Shown here: one piece after another, positions 18,089 through 27,579 of the stretch
How the letters are laid out: each line of letters opens with the position of its first letter
How positions within the stretch are numbered: the first letter of the stretch is position 1
Source: Acidianus brierleyi
Lineage (GTDB): Archaea; Thermoproteota; Thermoprotei_A; Sulfolobales; Sulfolobaceae
DNA: 64,000 bases
Direction: 5' to 3'
NCBI RefSeq assembly: GCF_003201835.2
Contig: NZ_CP029289.2
Span: forward strand, 2,674,501 to 2,738,500
Notes under the pieces: generated by a model
Database searches by the model: none
The model's input: the letters and a program-made list of their open reading frames with translations, nothing else
What the model was told of the DNA's origin: nothing
Made by a program: the position numbers and the translations under genes

Positions 18089-18254
18089 ATAATTAATATT
18101 ATTTACTATTAATAAATATTTTGTTTAAAATATATAAGTAATTAAATATAGAATATAAGTTTTTTAAATCTAACATACTGATGTAAAAGCAAAAAGTAAG
18201 ACAATTCATAACTTATATATTAATAATAGAAGACTAGATAATATTTATGAAAAA

Positions 18255-18563
18255 TTATTTTTTGACTTTCTTAATAAGTTCCTCAGCTTTTTCCGCATAC
18301 TTATTTAGGGCGTTCCTAAGATCTTTAACACTTAGTTTTTTCTGTTTTTCTCTTATATTATCCATTTTATTAAGGAGTTCATTAAATTCCTTCTCTATAT
18401 CATCTACCTTCTTACCTTCTTTCTTAGCCTTAGCAAGTTCGGAGTTTAAAGTACTATTAACAGAATAGTACAACTTATTTGTATCTTTCATTATTTTTTC
18501 CTTTGTATCATAAACTTTTTTCTTTATCTCCTCTACAAGTTTTAAAGTTTCTTCTGTAGTCAT
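18255..18563 (-). CDS. Small coiled-coil hypothetical protein
   Basis: A 102-residue, very Lys/Glu-rich protein predicted to be almost entirely helical with heptad-like spacing of hydrophobic residues (residues about 5-50 and 55-100). No Cys, no membrane helix and no known motif. It begins with ATG and is a single gene. It could be a structural or nucleoid-associated protein, but nothing in the sequence proves this. Confidence 0.6.
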   Translation of the reverse strand: MTTEETLKLVEEIKKKVYDTKEKIMKDTNKLYYSVNSTLNSELAKAKKEGKKVDDIEKEFNELLNKMDNIREKQKKLSVKDLRNALNKYAEKAEELIKKVKK

Positions 18564-18789
18564 ATGAAGAATTGAGAGAACTAGGTTAAAAATCTAATTT
18601 TATTTTATTTAGCTGTAATTAATTTTGATATATTAAAAATTATGAGATAAATAAAGTCATAAAACTAATTTTGAGAGTTATAAAAATACCACTTATATTA
18701 TGTTTATCATTTGGGTTTGAAAGTATTTTTGCCTTTAATCCTTAAGTCGACATAAGATTTATTTAACTAAGTAAACAAATTAACTTTTG

Positions 18790-19551
18790 ATGATAAAAGG
18801 ATTTTACATCTCTCATGGATCTCCTACAATTCTAACTGAAAATAATAAATGGAAAGACACTCTTAGGAGTATTGGGAAAAGAATAAAGGATGAATTGAAC
18901 CCTCAAACTGTTGTAGTAGTAAGTCCTCATTTCTTCTCTTGGTCCGGAACTTTTTTAGTAGAGACTCAAGAAAAATTAGAGTGTATTCAAGATTATTATG
19001 GATTTCCAGATGAATTGTATAAGTTTTGTTATTCTGCAGAAAATGATGTAAGTCTGGCATATAAAATAATTGAAAACGCTAAAAGAAAAGGAATAGATAT
19101 AGCTGAAGATAATAAATGGGGATTGGATCATGGGGCGTGGATACCGCTAATGTATATGTTTCCCGAGGGAATAAGGGCTGTTACTTTATCAATAACAGAC
19201 AAGTCTCCAGAAGTTCACTATAAGTTAGGTGAAGCTATTGCTCAATCTATAGATGAAAATGTATTAATCCTTGGTACCGGATCTCCAACACATATTTTAG
19301 AATTATTTTACTTTAACATAAAACCTAAACAAAGCAATTTTGATAGGAAATTGATCGATCTCCTTAACAAAGGAGATTTTGACTCAATAATGAATCTTGA
19401 GGAGACAAAGGAATGGAAACAAGCTCAGCCTGAGGGATTTTTAAGGCCAATGTATGTAGTTATGGGTGCTATAAAACCTAAGAAGGCTGAAGTAATAGAT
19501 TATGCAGTACCTTGGCCAGGAGTAAGTATGTTAGCTTGTGAATTCAAATAA
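18790..19551 (+). CDS. Class III extradiol ring-cleavage dioxygenase-like protein (DODA/LigB type)
   Basis: A 253-residue protein with the metal-site blocks of the LigB/4,5-DOPA dioxygenase family: SHGSP near the N-terminus, VVSPHFFSW (about 43-51), WGLDHGAWIPL (about 115-125) and GTGSPTH (about 160-166). Members are non-heme iron or zinc enzymes that open aromatic rings between or next to hydroxyls. ATG 18790 is preferred to the TTG directly before it. No other aromatic-degradation gene is adjacent, so the substrate is not known. Confidence 0.82.
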   Translation: MIKGFYISHGSPTILTENNKWKDTLRSIGKRIKDELNPQTVVVVSPHFFSWSGTFLVETQEKLECIQDYYGFPDELYKFCYSAENDVSLAYKIIENAKRKGIDIAEDNKWGLDHGAWIPLMYMFPEGIRAVTLSITDKSPEVHYKLGEAIAQSIDENVLILGTGSPTHILELFYFNIKPKQSNFDRKLIDLLNKGDFDSIMNLEETKEWKQAQPEGFLRPMYVVMGAIKPKKAEVIDYAVPWPGVSMLACEFK

Positions 19552-19749
19552 TAATTGTGTATATTAAAAGCAGAATTTTCCAAAGACAAGATAATAAGCG
19601 AGCGTTATTTTTTATTTTCATATGCATATTTAGCTACTTTCTTCTTGATATTAGGATCATTTTTTCGTATTATTTTTTAATTCGTTAAGAAGCAGTTAGA
19701 ATTTCAATATTTATAATTTTGTGCTAATTATGATTAGAATTAATAAAAA

Positions 19750-20931
19750 TCAATATCCTTTCCACGTGTTTTTAACTACCCATACAGGCTCCTCTTCAAC
19801 GTCTAAAGGTATTGGTTCAGCTTTAAGTTCGCTAATTAATTTTTCATTAACGTCTACTCCTATCCCTGGTTTTTCAGGAACCTTCACATAACCATCTTCT
19901 ACTGGAGTTCCGTTATATACTAAATCTCTTTTCCATTGTGGGAACCAATCGTAAAAGTTTTCCAATATCAGTAAGTTAGGAATAACGGCGCTAAGTTGAA
20001 CTGAAACTGCATTCTGAATTGAACCAAAAGCGTTATGGAAAGCTATTTCAACATCATTAGCTTCAGCAAGAGTTACAACTTTCCTTGCTATGGTTACTCC
20101 TCCAATGTTTGTAATATCTGGTTGTAAAACGTCAGCTAACCTATTATCTATATAAAACATTGCCTCCTTTAAACTTACTAATCTTTCTCCTAATGCTACG
20201 GTCGATTTAGTTGACGATCTGTATTTCTTATATCCTTCGATATCTTCGTGATGAACAGGCTCTTCCATAAAGAGGGGATTGTATTTTTCTAGAACATGAG
20301 CGATTTTTATTGCAGAATTAGCGTTAAATCTTCCGTGGTGTTCAATCATTATGCAAACGTCATCTCCTACAGCCTCTCTTACTGCTTTAACCCTTTCTTC
20401 AGCTTCTCTTAATCCTTTTTCGTCTATCCAATCGTAATACTGACCAAAAGGATCAAATTTTAAACCTTTATATCCATTCTTAACTACTTCCTTAGCCTTA
20501 GTAGCAAAATCGTCTGGAGTAACACAGTCCGAATACCATCCATTAGCATAAACAAGCACCTTATCTCTAAATTTTCCTCCTAAAAATTTGTAAATAGGTG
20601 AGCCTAGTTCTTTTCCTAAAATATCCCAAGAAGCTATGTCAATGGATGAAACAGCTGTAGCAGATTCAAAGGATCTAGCTAAATAAAAATCTTGTCTGTA
20701 CCATTCGTGATAATTCTTTTCAATCTCCTCAACCTCCTTCCCTATAAAAGCCTTAGCTACTTGTTTTATTTCATTATACACTGAAATTACTCTTAATGTG
20801 GGTACAGCTTCTCCATAACCTACTTCGCCGTTAGATGTAGTCATCTTTACTAAAATCATTGTAGATGCCCAGGTAGCTCCTCCTTTTTCTTTTGATGTGA
20901 GAACTATCGGTTCTATTTCTTGGATTTTCAT
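19750..20931 (-). CDS. gnaD: D-gluconate/galactonate dehydratase (enolase superfamily)
   Basis: A 393-residue member of the mandelate racemase/enolase superfamily, closely resembling the characterised Sulfolobus gluconate dehydratase along its whole length. Matching blocks are [74 protein letters not shown] and [20 protein letters not shown]. It converts gluconate (and galactonate) to 2-keto-3-deoxy sugar acid in the Entner-Doudoroff pathway. Metal ligands are the Glu residues in IEHHG, MEEP and ALGERL. Its partner genes kdgA/kdgK/gapN are 26 kb away, whereas Sulfolobus keeps them together. Confidence 0.93.
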   Translation of the reverse strand: MKIQEIEPIVLTSKEKGGATWASTMILVKMTTSNGEVGYGEAVPTLRVISVYNEIKQVAKAFIGKEVEEIEKNYHEWYRQDFYLARSFESATAVSSIDIASWDILGKELGSPIYKFLGGKFRDKVLVYANGWYSDCVTPDDFATKAKEVVKNGYKGLKFDPFGQYYDWIDEKGLREAEERVKAVREAVGDDVCIMIEHHGRFNANSAIKIAHVLEKYNPLFMEEPVHHEDIEGYKKYRSSTKSTVALGERLVSLKEAMFYIDNRLADVLQPDITNIGGVTIARKVVTLAEANDVEIAFHNAFGSIQNAVSVQLSAVIPNLLILENFYDWFPQWKRDLVYNGTPVEDGYVKVPEKPGIGVDVNEKLISELKAEPIPLDVEEEPVWVVKNTWKGY

Positions 20932-20983
20932 AGATAGTAATGTGAAATGATAATCTTAAACCTTTTCTTTCAATATGTATCTA

Positions 20984-21475
20984 ATGAAAATTTTTATAAC
21001 TGGAAATCCGGGAGTAGGAAAAACAACAACGTTAATGTACATAATTAATGAAGTTAAGAAGAGAGGAATAAGCGTCTCTGGATTCTACTGCCCAGAAGTA
21101 AGAGAAAATGGTAAGAGAATAGGATTCAAAATAATTGATATCTCTACTGGAAAGGAGAAATGGTTAGCTAAAGTTGGAGAAGGAAGAATAAGAGTTGGAA
21201 AATATGCTGTGCAACAAGTTGATGACATAGCCAACGAAATATATTCTTCTCTTTCTAATTCTAAAATTATAGCAATAGACGAAATAGGACCTATGGAGCT
21301 TTCAATTCCTTCAATAAAGAGAATTATAGATTATGCTTTAAAGACCGATAAACCTTTAATTGCAGTTGTTCATAGAAACATTAAGGAAGAAGGTAAAATA
21401 TATACACTTACTTTGAGTAATAGGAATGTATTAAAAGAAGAGATTTTAAATGAGATATTAAATAATATAAGTTAA
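20984..21475 (+). CDS. Nucleoside-triphosphatase, THEP1 family
   Basis: A 163-residue P-loop NTPase with Walker A GNPGVGKTT (6-14), GFYCPEVRENG (about 34-44) and Walker B IIAIDEIGPMEL (about 91-102), the signature blocks of the THEP1/NTPase_1 family (PF03266). Family enzymes hydrolyse several NTPs; the in vivo role is unclear. ATG 20984 is chosen over ATG 20975 because CTTAAA is centred about 27 bases before it, fitting a leaderless start. It is divergent from gluconate dehydratase with a gap of about 50 bases. Confidence 0.9.
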   Translation: MKIFITGNPGVGKTTTLMYIINEVKKRGISVSGFYCPEVRENGKRIGFKIIDISTGKEKWLAKVGEGRIRVGKYAVQQVDDIANEIYSSLSNSKIIAIDEIGPMELSIPSIKRIIDYALKTDKPLIAVVHRNIKEEGKIYTLTLSNRNVLKEEILNEILNNIS

Positions 21476-21549
21476 TTTTTACAGCAGTTTTCCATATCTT
21501 ATTTATCAAATCTTACAGACTCTTCGTCAATAAAAGAGACACATACAGC

Positions 21550-22497
21550 CTAAGGTGTAAGTATTGCTCTTCCTAGTATTCTTCCTTCAATTAAATCCTT
21601 TATTGCATTATTTACGTTTATTAACTCATATCTCTTGTATATAGGAATAATTTTTTGATCATGAATAAGATCAACTGCTTCAAGAACTTCTTTCCTAGTA
21701 TAAGATGCAGAACCTATAATCCTTTGTTGTTTCATTATAGTTAAAGCCGGTCTCTTAAGAGAAATTTCTTTCCCACTAACGTTTCCTATTAGAACAAGCG
21801 TTCCATCTCTTGACAATGACCTTAAACTTTCATTAATAGTTTCACTACCTACTAACTCCATTACAACGTCTACTCCCTTAACGAGTCTAGAAAATTCCTT
21901 TTCAGTTATTACCTCATCAGAGAACTTTCCTACTTCTTCCTTTTTTGATTCAGAAGTTATAGAGATTACGTAAGCTCCTAAACTTTTTAGATATTGTATC
22001 ATATGAATACCTACCCCTCCACCGGCACCAGTTACTAAAACTTCAGTATTCTGTCTTACATTGGCTAAACGAGAAGCATGAATAGAAGTAGCTATTGGGC
22101 ATACTGACGCAGCATATTTTTCATAATCTTTATCTGGAAGGGAAAAAATGGAATCTTTTGGAGCATAAACGGATTCAGCATATCCTCCAGGTCTTCCTTC
22201 ACCGAAAAATACGGAATTTTCGCATAGATTTTCCTTACCTTCTCTACAGTATCTACAATTACCGCATACAATAGTACCAAATACTCCTACGGGATTACCA
22301 TTCAGTTCTCCAAAAATTTCATGCCCTAGTATTAAAGGTAACTTTAAGTTTCTAAATCCTCCTTTCCATATAACTATATCTCTTCCGCACATTCCTGAAG
22401 ATTTTATGTTAACCAATACGTCGTTATCGTTTCCGCTCATATTAACGTCTTTTATTAATAGGGGTTTTCCGAATTCTTCCAGAACTGCGGCCTTCAT
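21550..22497 (-). CDS. Zinc-type alcohol dehydrogenase / acryloyl-CoA reductase-like MDR protein
   Basis: A 315-residue medium-chain dehydrogenase/reductase. It has the catalytic zinc region (MCGRDIVIW, LILGHEIFG), the structural zinc cysteines CGNCRYCREGKENLCEN, and the cofactor motif GAGGGVGIH (about 154-162). The domain order resembles the acryloyl-CoA reductases of Sulfolobales. It begins directly at the stop of the fused hydroxyacyl-CoA dehydrogenase gene (TAA followed by ATG) with GGGAG upstream, so it is the third gene of a beta-oxidation operon. It may reduce an enoyl-CoA or oxidise an alcohol. Confidence 0.85.
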   Translation of the reverse strand: MKAAVLEEFGKPLLIKDVNMSGNDNDVLVNIKSSGMCGRDIVIWKGGFRNLKLPLILGHEIFGELNGNPVGVFGTIVCGNCRYCREGKENLCENSVFFGEGRPGGYAESVYAPKDSIFSLPDKDYEKYAASVCPIATSIHASRLANVRQNTEVLVTGAGGGVGIHMIQYLKSLGAYVISITSESKKEEVGKFSDEVITEKEFSRLVKGVDVVMELVGSETINESLRSLSRDGTLVLIGNVSGKEISLKRPALTIMKQQRIIGSASYTRKEVLEAVDLIHDQKIIPIYKRYELINVNNAIKDLIEGRILGRAILTP

Positions 22498-24462
22498 TTA
22501 TTCTCCCTTAAACTGGGGCTTTCTCCTTTCTATAAAGGCCTTAATTCCTTCCTCAAAATCCTTTGTACTGAATAAGATACCGAAAAAGGAGGATTCTAAT
22601 GCTTCACCAGTCCATATATTTGTTTGATTACCAAGATTCACAGCGTATTTTGCTAAGGCTACTGCTAAGGGAGACTTTTCAGCTATTTTATTAGCTATCT
22701 TTTTACCTTCATTTTCTAATTCTGAAGGATCTACTACTTCATCTACAATTCCTAATTCTTCCGCTTCTTTTGCAGATATATTTTCTCCTGTAAGTATTAA
22801 TTGGAGTGATTTTCTTTTAGATAATTTAGGCAATCTTTGTGTCCCTCCACCTCCAGGGATAATGCCCAAGTTTATCTCAGGCTGTCCTAATTGAGCGTTT
22901 GACGATGCTATTCTTATATCAGTGCTCATGGCCAATTCTAAACCTCCTCCTATAGCATAACCATTAATTAATGAAATTACTGGTTTTGTTAAAAACTGTA
23001 TTTTATTGTATAATTCTTGTAATCTTCTTGAAGCTATCATTGCTTTTATTGGAGTCATCTTTAAGAACTCTGAGGTGTCAGCTCCTGCAGAAAAAGCCCT
23101 TCCACTTCCTTGGATTATAATTACTCTAATTTTATCGTCTTCCTCTATTTCATCTAGAAGTTCATTTAATTCTTTAACCATATCTTCGTTTATCGCATTA
23201 AGTTTCTCGGGTCTATTTAATGTTATAATCCCTATTTTTCCGTCAATTTCGTATTTAATTGTAGTAAAATTTCTTTTTCCGTATTCATAAAATCCATTTC
23301 CAGTCTTTTTTCCCAATCTTCCTTCATTTCTCATTGAAATTAGTAATGGATCTGGAGTAAAGTTTTCTAATTTTGTTTCGTTCTTTAATTCTTCTAAGGC
23401 ATTTATTACTTCGTCTATTCCGAAGGAATCAGCATATTCAAATATTCCTTTTGGCCATCCTAATCCTAGTTTGCACCCTTTTTCTATATCTTCTTTAGAA
23501 GAAATTCCTTCCCTTAGTAAATAAGAGGCTTCGTTTATTGCAGAAGATAATAGAAGTATTGCGTTAACCTTCTTGGCTCCCTTAAATTCTGGCCTAACAA
23601 ATTTGCCTGGAGCTGGATATGTATAGAAACCTTTCCCACTCTTTACTCCTAGTTCTTTGGATTTAAACTTCTCTTCGAACATTTTACATTCGTATGTTTT
23701 AAAACCTCTTTCTTCCATAGCTTTACCTACTAAATATCCTACGTCTAGACCAGTGTAGTCTTGGAGAAGAAAAATTCCCATTGGAAAGCCCAAATCAGTA
23801 ATAGAAGTGTAATCTACGTCTTCTATGCTGGCTTTTCCAGATTCGACAAGCCAACAGGCTACTTCATTTACCCTAAATAATATTCTATTCACAAGGAAAC
23901 CCGGTACATCTTTATTTACTACTACTGGATCTTTTCCTAGCCTTTTTGCTAAATTGTAAACTTCCTTTACGGTTTCTTCTGATGTCTTCTCCCCTTTTAT
24001 AATTTCAACTAGAGGCATGATAACTGGAGGATTAAAGAAATGCATTCCTACTACTCTTTCTCCTTTTTTAACGTATTTGGCTATTTCTGATATAGGAATA
24101 CTGCTAGTGTTTGATGCTAGTATAGCGTTATCCGAAGATAAGGCATCGGCTTTTGAAAACACTTTAGATTTTATGTTAATATCTTCTATTACTGCCTCCA
24201 CCATGAAATCAGTGTCTTTAAGAGCTTCTTCCTGGTCAGTAGTTAAATGAATTCTTGACAATACTTCGTCCTTACTTTTTATTTGTCCTTTTTCCTCAAG
24301 TTTTGATAAACTCCAAGAAATTTTTTCTTTAGCGTTTTTTAAAATATCTTCGGTAACATCGTTTAACCATACTTCTAATCCTGAGATAGCTGCAACTTCA
24401 GCTATCCCGTGACCCATTGTTCCTGCTCCAATTACAGTAAATTTCCTTATCATACTCATCAT
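22498..24462 (-). CDS. Fused 3-hydroxyacyl-CoA dehydrogenase / enoyl-CoA hydratase
   Basis: A 654-residue bifunctional enzyme. The N-terminal NAD-binding domain has GAGTMGHGIAEV, then NTSSIPISEIA and HFFNPPVIMPLVEII, with two C-terminal helical dehydrogenase repeats to about residue 390. An enoyl-CoA hydratase domain follows, with GSGRAFSAGAD, GGGLELAMSTD and QPEINLGIIPGGGGTQRL; both catalytic Glu residues are kept. The order and size match the crotonyl-CoA hydratase/3-hydroxybutyryl-CoA dehydrogenase of the 3-hydroxypropionate/4-hydroxybutyrate cycle (Msed_0399). Here the acyl-CoA dehydrogenase neighbour suggests beta-oxidation. It starts one base after the upstream stop. Confidence 0.95.
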   Translation of the reverse strand: MMSMIRKFTVIGAGTMGHGIAEVAAISGLEVWLNDVTEDILKNAKEKISWSLSKLEEKGQIKSKDEVLSRIHLTTDQEEALKDTDFMVEAVIEDINIKSKVFSKADALSSDNAILASNTSSIPISEIAKYVKKGERVVGMHFFNPPVIMPLVEIIKGEKTSEETVKEVYNLAKRLGKDPVVVNKDVPGFLVNRILFRVNEVACWLVESGKASIEDVDYTSITDLGFPMGIFLLQDYTGLDVGYLVGKAMEERGFKTYECKMFEEKFKSKELGVKSGKGFYTYPAPGKFVRPEFKGAKKVNAILLLSSAINEASYLLREGISSKEDIEKGCKLGLGWPKGIFEYADSFGIDEVINALEELKNETKLENFTPDPLLISMRNEGRLGKKTGNGFYEYGKRNFTTIKYEIDGKIGIITLNRPEKLNAINEDMVKELNELLDEIEEDDKIRVIIIQGSGRAFSAGADTSEFLKMTPIKAMIASRRLQELYNKIQFLTKPVISLINGYAIGGGLELAMSTDIRIASSNAQLGQPEINLGIIPGGGGTQRLPKLSKRKSLQLILTGENISAKEAEELGIVDEVVDPSELENEGKKIANKIAEKSPLAVALAKYAVNLGNQTNIWTGEALESSFFGILFSTKDFEEGIKAFIERRKPQFKGE

Positions 24463-24463
24463 C

Positions 24464-25672
24464 TCACATAATCTCTATATTTGTACCTAAAATTTTTCTT
24501 ACTAGATCCCTTACTATTGTTAATCTTTGAATATCGTTTGCTCCTTCGTAAATTGTAGTAATTATGGCGTCTCTAAGATACCTTTCTACTCCGTTCTGTT
24601 GATCTACACCGGCTCCTCCATGTATTTTTATTGATAATGACGAAACTTTTTCTGCAACCTCTGTAGCCATCAACTTTGCCAAAGAGGACACCATTACTGC
24701 TTCCTTCCTATTTTTATCGTTCATATTAGCTGCCCAATAAGTTAGGAGTCTTGCAGCTTCCAATTCTACCAGCATATCAGCTAATTTAAACGCTATCCCT
24801 TCGTATGATATTAACGGCCTATCGAAAGTCTTCCTTGATAGTGAATAGTTAAATGCCTTCTCAAATGCGCCTTGAGCAATTCCCACTGCCTGAGCCGCAA
24901 CACCTACTCTACCTTTATCGTAAGTTGTAACTGCTACTTTGAATCCTTCATCTACTTTACCTAGAATATTTTCCTCTGGAACTTCCACATTATCTAATAT
25001 AACTTCATTGGGTTGTTCTCCTCTTAAACCTATTACATTTATTTTACTACCTATTTTTACACCTGGCATTTCTGTATCAACTATGAAAAACGTTATACCT
25101 CTCCATCTTTCTTTTGAAGGTGGACTGGTCCTAGCAGAGACTACTAGATATTTTGCCCTGTCAGCTCCAGTTATGAAGTATTTTCTTCCATTTATTATAT
25201 ATCTACTCCCTTCCTTCCTAGCAGTAGTCTTTATGCCTGCAACATCGCTTCCCGCTCCAGGCTCAGTATTAGCATGTGCAGCAAAGACTTCACCTTTAGC
25301 TACTGGAGGAACATATTTTTTCTTCTGTTCCTCTGTACCGAAAATAAGGAGAGGGGTAGTAAAAAGGTAATTAGCTCCTATAAGTGCAGCAAAAGCTGGA
25401 CAAACTCTTGCTACTTCCTCATTAGTTATAGCAAGCATTAAAGAATCTCCACCTTGGCCTCCGTATTCTTGAGGTATTCCTATACCTAATAATCCTAATT
25501 CTTTTGCTTTAATTATAGCCTCGCTATCGTTGGGAATAGAATTTGTCTTTTCTATCTGCATTACGTTTTTAGCTAAAATTTCTTCAGAGAATTCTCTTAC
25601 ACTTCTTCTAAATAATTCGTGATCCTCACTTATCTTGATTTCGAAATCTTGCGCACTTTCAAACGGGAACAA
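24464..25672 (-). CDS. Acyl-CoA dehydrogenase
   Basis: A 402-residue FAD enzyme catalysing the first oxidation of acyl-CoA. It has NTEPGAGSDVAGIKTTA, YFITGAD, the KIHGGAGVDQQNGVERYLRD segment and the catalytic Glu in IYEGANDIQ near residue 378. The start is TTG; no ATG is available nearby. It is the first gene of an operon with the fused hydroxyacyl-CoA dehydrogenase/hydratase and an MDR dehydrogenase. A GATATATC palindrome lies about 44 bases upstream. Electrons probably pass to the EtfBA encoded at 32.6-34.2 kb. Confidence 0.94.
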   Translation of the reverse strand: MFPFESAQDFEIKISEDHELFRRSVREFSEEILAKNVMQIEKTNSIPNDSEAIIKAKELGLLGIGIPQEYGGQGGDSLMLAITNEEVARVCPAFAALIGANYLFTTPLLIFGTEEQKKKYVPPVAKGEVFAAHANTEPGAGSDVAGIKTTARKEGSRYIINGRKYFITGADRAKYLVVSARTSPPSKERWRGITFFIVDTEMPGVKIGSKINVIGLRGEQPNEVILDNVEVPEENILGKVDEGFKVAVTTYDKGRVGVAAQAVGIAQGAFEKAFNYSLSRKTFDRPLISYEGIAFKLADMLVELEAARLLTYWAANMNDKNRKEAVMVSSLAKLMATEVAEKVSSLSIKIHGGAGVDQQNGVERYLRDAIITTIYEGANDIQRLTIVRDLVRKILGTNIEIM

Positions 25673-25715
25673 TTTTATTCATCAATAATTATAATTGTTA
25701 GCTAAAAAAGTAAAC

Positions 25716-25723
25716 GATATATC
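25716..25723. promoter_or_regulatory. GATATATC motif upstream of the acyl-CoA dehydrogenase operon
   Basis: An 8-base palindromic core about 44 bases before the acyl-CoA dehydrogenase start. Related longer palindromes lie at 25815-25828, 27563-27574 and 58003-58014. A TATA-type coincidence is possible. Confidence 0.3.
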
Positions 25724-25814
25724 TTTGGCAGAATTTTGTTTTTAATGAAACCTTATTATACTGCTTAAATATGTGTATTTATAAGAAATAATTTAACGTA
25801 AGAAAGAAGGTATT

Positions 25815-25828
25815 TTAGATATATCTAA
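25815..25828. promoter_or_regulatory. Perfect 14-bp palindrome in the divergent fatty-acid promoter region
   Basis: TTAGATATATCTAA lies between the divergent acyl-CoA dehydrogenase and acyl-CoA ligase genes. It shares its centre with the palindrome before the thiolase gene. A shared operator for a fatty-acid regulator is a plausible reading. Confidence 0.4.
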
Positions 25829-25918
25829 TTGGATTAGATTAAATTTTATTTAAAAGATATATAATATATTTACTTAATTTTAATGGCTACTTTTAAGTTT
25901 TAACATAAATTATAGAAT

Positions 25919-27514
25919 ATGAGCGAGAATTATAACTATCAGTTGACGGTAGATAAGGTTCTGGAATATGGAGAAAGAGTTTATCCAGACAGGGAGATAG
26001 TATATAGAGATAAAAGAAGATACACTTTTGAAAGTTTCGGAAGAAAGGTAAGAAACTTAGCCGGAGGTCTACAGAGACTTGGAGTTAAACCGGGAGATAA
26101 AGTGGGTGTAATAGACTGGGATACTGACGTATATTTAATGAGTTATTATGCAATACCTATGATGGGTGCAATGCTTCATACAGTCAATGTAAGATATCCG
26201 CCTGAACTCATAGTTAAAACAATTCTTCACGCTGAGGATAAATGGCTAATTGTAAGAGACGAATTTCTTCCATTAATAGAAAAAGCTGGAAATTATCTAA
26301 ATAACGTTAAAATCATTGCTTACAGTGACGAAAATAAAGTAAAATATCCTGATGTTATGGAATTAATAAATAACGATGATAACCAATTTCAGCAACAGGA
26401 AATAAGTGAAAATACTCCTGCTACAATATTTTATACTTCTGGAACTACGGGTGAACCTAAGGGAGTATGGTTTACACATAGGGATTTAATACTTCACGCA
26501 ATGTCTTGTTCCATAGCAGCTGCAAAACCTCCAATTAGCGCAACACCTGAAGACGTCTATTTAATTTTAGTACCATTGTTTCACGTTCATCAATGGGGAT
26601 ATCCTTATCTCTTCATGCTAGGAGGAAATAAATACGTGTTGCCGGGAAGATATGATCCAACAATAGAACTTAATTTGATGAAAAACGAAGGAGTAACGTT
26701 TTCAGCTATGGTACCAACTATACTTTACATGATTTTATCTCACCCTGACGCACCAAAGTATTCTGAAGTTTTTAAAAATTGGAGGGTTTTGATAGGAGGT
26801 GCAGCTTTACCTAAAGGACTAGCTGATACTGCAAGAAAATTTGGAATTACAGTAATGGCAGGATACGGTCTTTCAGAGACTGCCCCAGTATTAACTATAT
26901 CGTATTATAATTCTAAAGTTGAAAAATTACCAGATGAAAAGAAATTTGAGCAACAAATAAAAACTGGAGTACCTATTCCATTAGTTGAATTAAGAGTAGT
27001 TGATCCTGAATTTAAAGATGTACCTCATGATGGTAACACAATTGGTGAAATAGTTGTTAGAGCTCCATGGCTAACTAGAGAATACTATAAAGATCCAGAA
27101 AAAACTAAGAGACTTTGGAGTGGAGGATGGTTACATACTGGTGATCTTGCAGTAGTAGACGAATATGGATACATAAGAATAGTTGATAGAGATAAAGACG
27201 CGATAAAGAGCGGAGGAGAATTTATACCGTCATTACTCTTAGAAGACGTAATATCATCTCATCCTAAGATAGGACAAGTTGCTGTTGTTGGTATGCCAGA
27301 CGAAAAATGGGGAGAAAGACCCGTAGCGTTCATAGTATTAAAAGATAAAATGACTGAAGAAGAACTTAAAAATTATCTTATGCAAAAAGCTGAGGAAGGA
27401 AAAATAAGAAAATGGTGGATTCCAGATAAATTCGTTTTCCTTAGTGATTTGCCAAAAACATCTACAAATAAAATCGATAAGAAGAGTTTGCGAGACATAA
27501 TCAAAGCAAAATAA
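25919..27514 (+). CDS. AMP-forming fatty-acyl-CoA ligase
   Basis: A 531-residue adenylate-forming enzyme. It has the AMP-binding P-loop IFYTSGTTGEPKGV (about 164-177), the GYGLSETAPV block, GWLHTGDLAVVDEYGY and a C-terminal KTSTNKIDKKSLR with the catalytic lysine. It activates a carboxylic acid (probably a medium- or long-chain fatty acid) to its CoA thioester. It is divergent from the acyl-CoA dehydrogenase operon and followed by thiolase and DUF35 genes, which supports a role in feeding beta-oxidation. Confidence 0.93.
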   Translation: MSENYNYQLTVDKVLEYGERVYPDREIVYRDKRRYTFESFGRKVRNLAGGLQRLGVKPGDKVGVIDWDTDVYLMSYYAIPMMGAMLHTVNVRYPPELIVKTILHAEDKWLIVRDEFLPLIEKAGNYLNNVKIIAYSDENKVKYPDVMELINNDDNQFQQQEISENTPATIFYTSGTTGEPKGVWFTHRDLILHAMSCSIAAAKPPISATPEDVYLILVPLFHVHQWGYPYLFMLGGNKYVLPGRYDPTIELNLMKNEGVTFSAMVPTILYMILSHPDAPKYSEVFKNWRVLIGGAALPKGLADTARKFGITVMAGYGLSETAPVLTISYYNSKVEKLPDEKKFEQQIKTGVPIPLVELRVVDPEFKDVPHDGNTIGEIVVRAPWLTREYYKDPEKTKRLWSGGWLHTGDLAVVDEYGYIRIVDRDKDAIKSGGEFIPSLLLEDVISSHPKIGQVAVVGMPDEKWGERPVAFIVLKDKMTEEELKNYLMQKAEEGKIRKWWIPDKFVFLSDLPKTSTNKIDKKSLRDIIKAK

Positions 27515-27562
27515 TTAGATTTCTCTTTTTTCTTTCATAATTAAAAAGAGTTAAATATCGAA

Positions 27563-27574
27563 AAGATATATCTT
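27563..27574. promoter_or_regulatory. Perfect 12-bp palindrome at the thiolase start
   Basis: AAGATATATCTT lies five bases before the thiolase ATG and downstream of a TATA-like GTTAAATAT at about 27550-27558. A protein bound here would cover the transcription start of a leaderless message. Confidence 0.4.
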
Positions 27575-27579
27575 ATCTT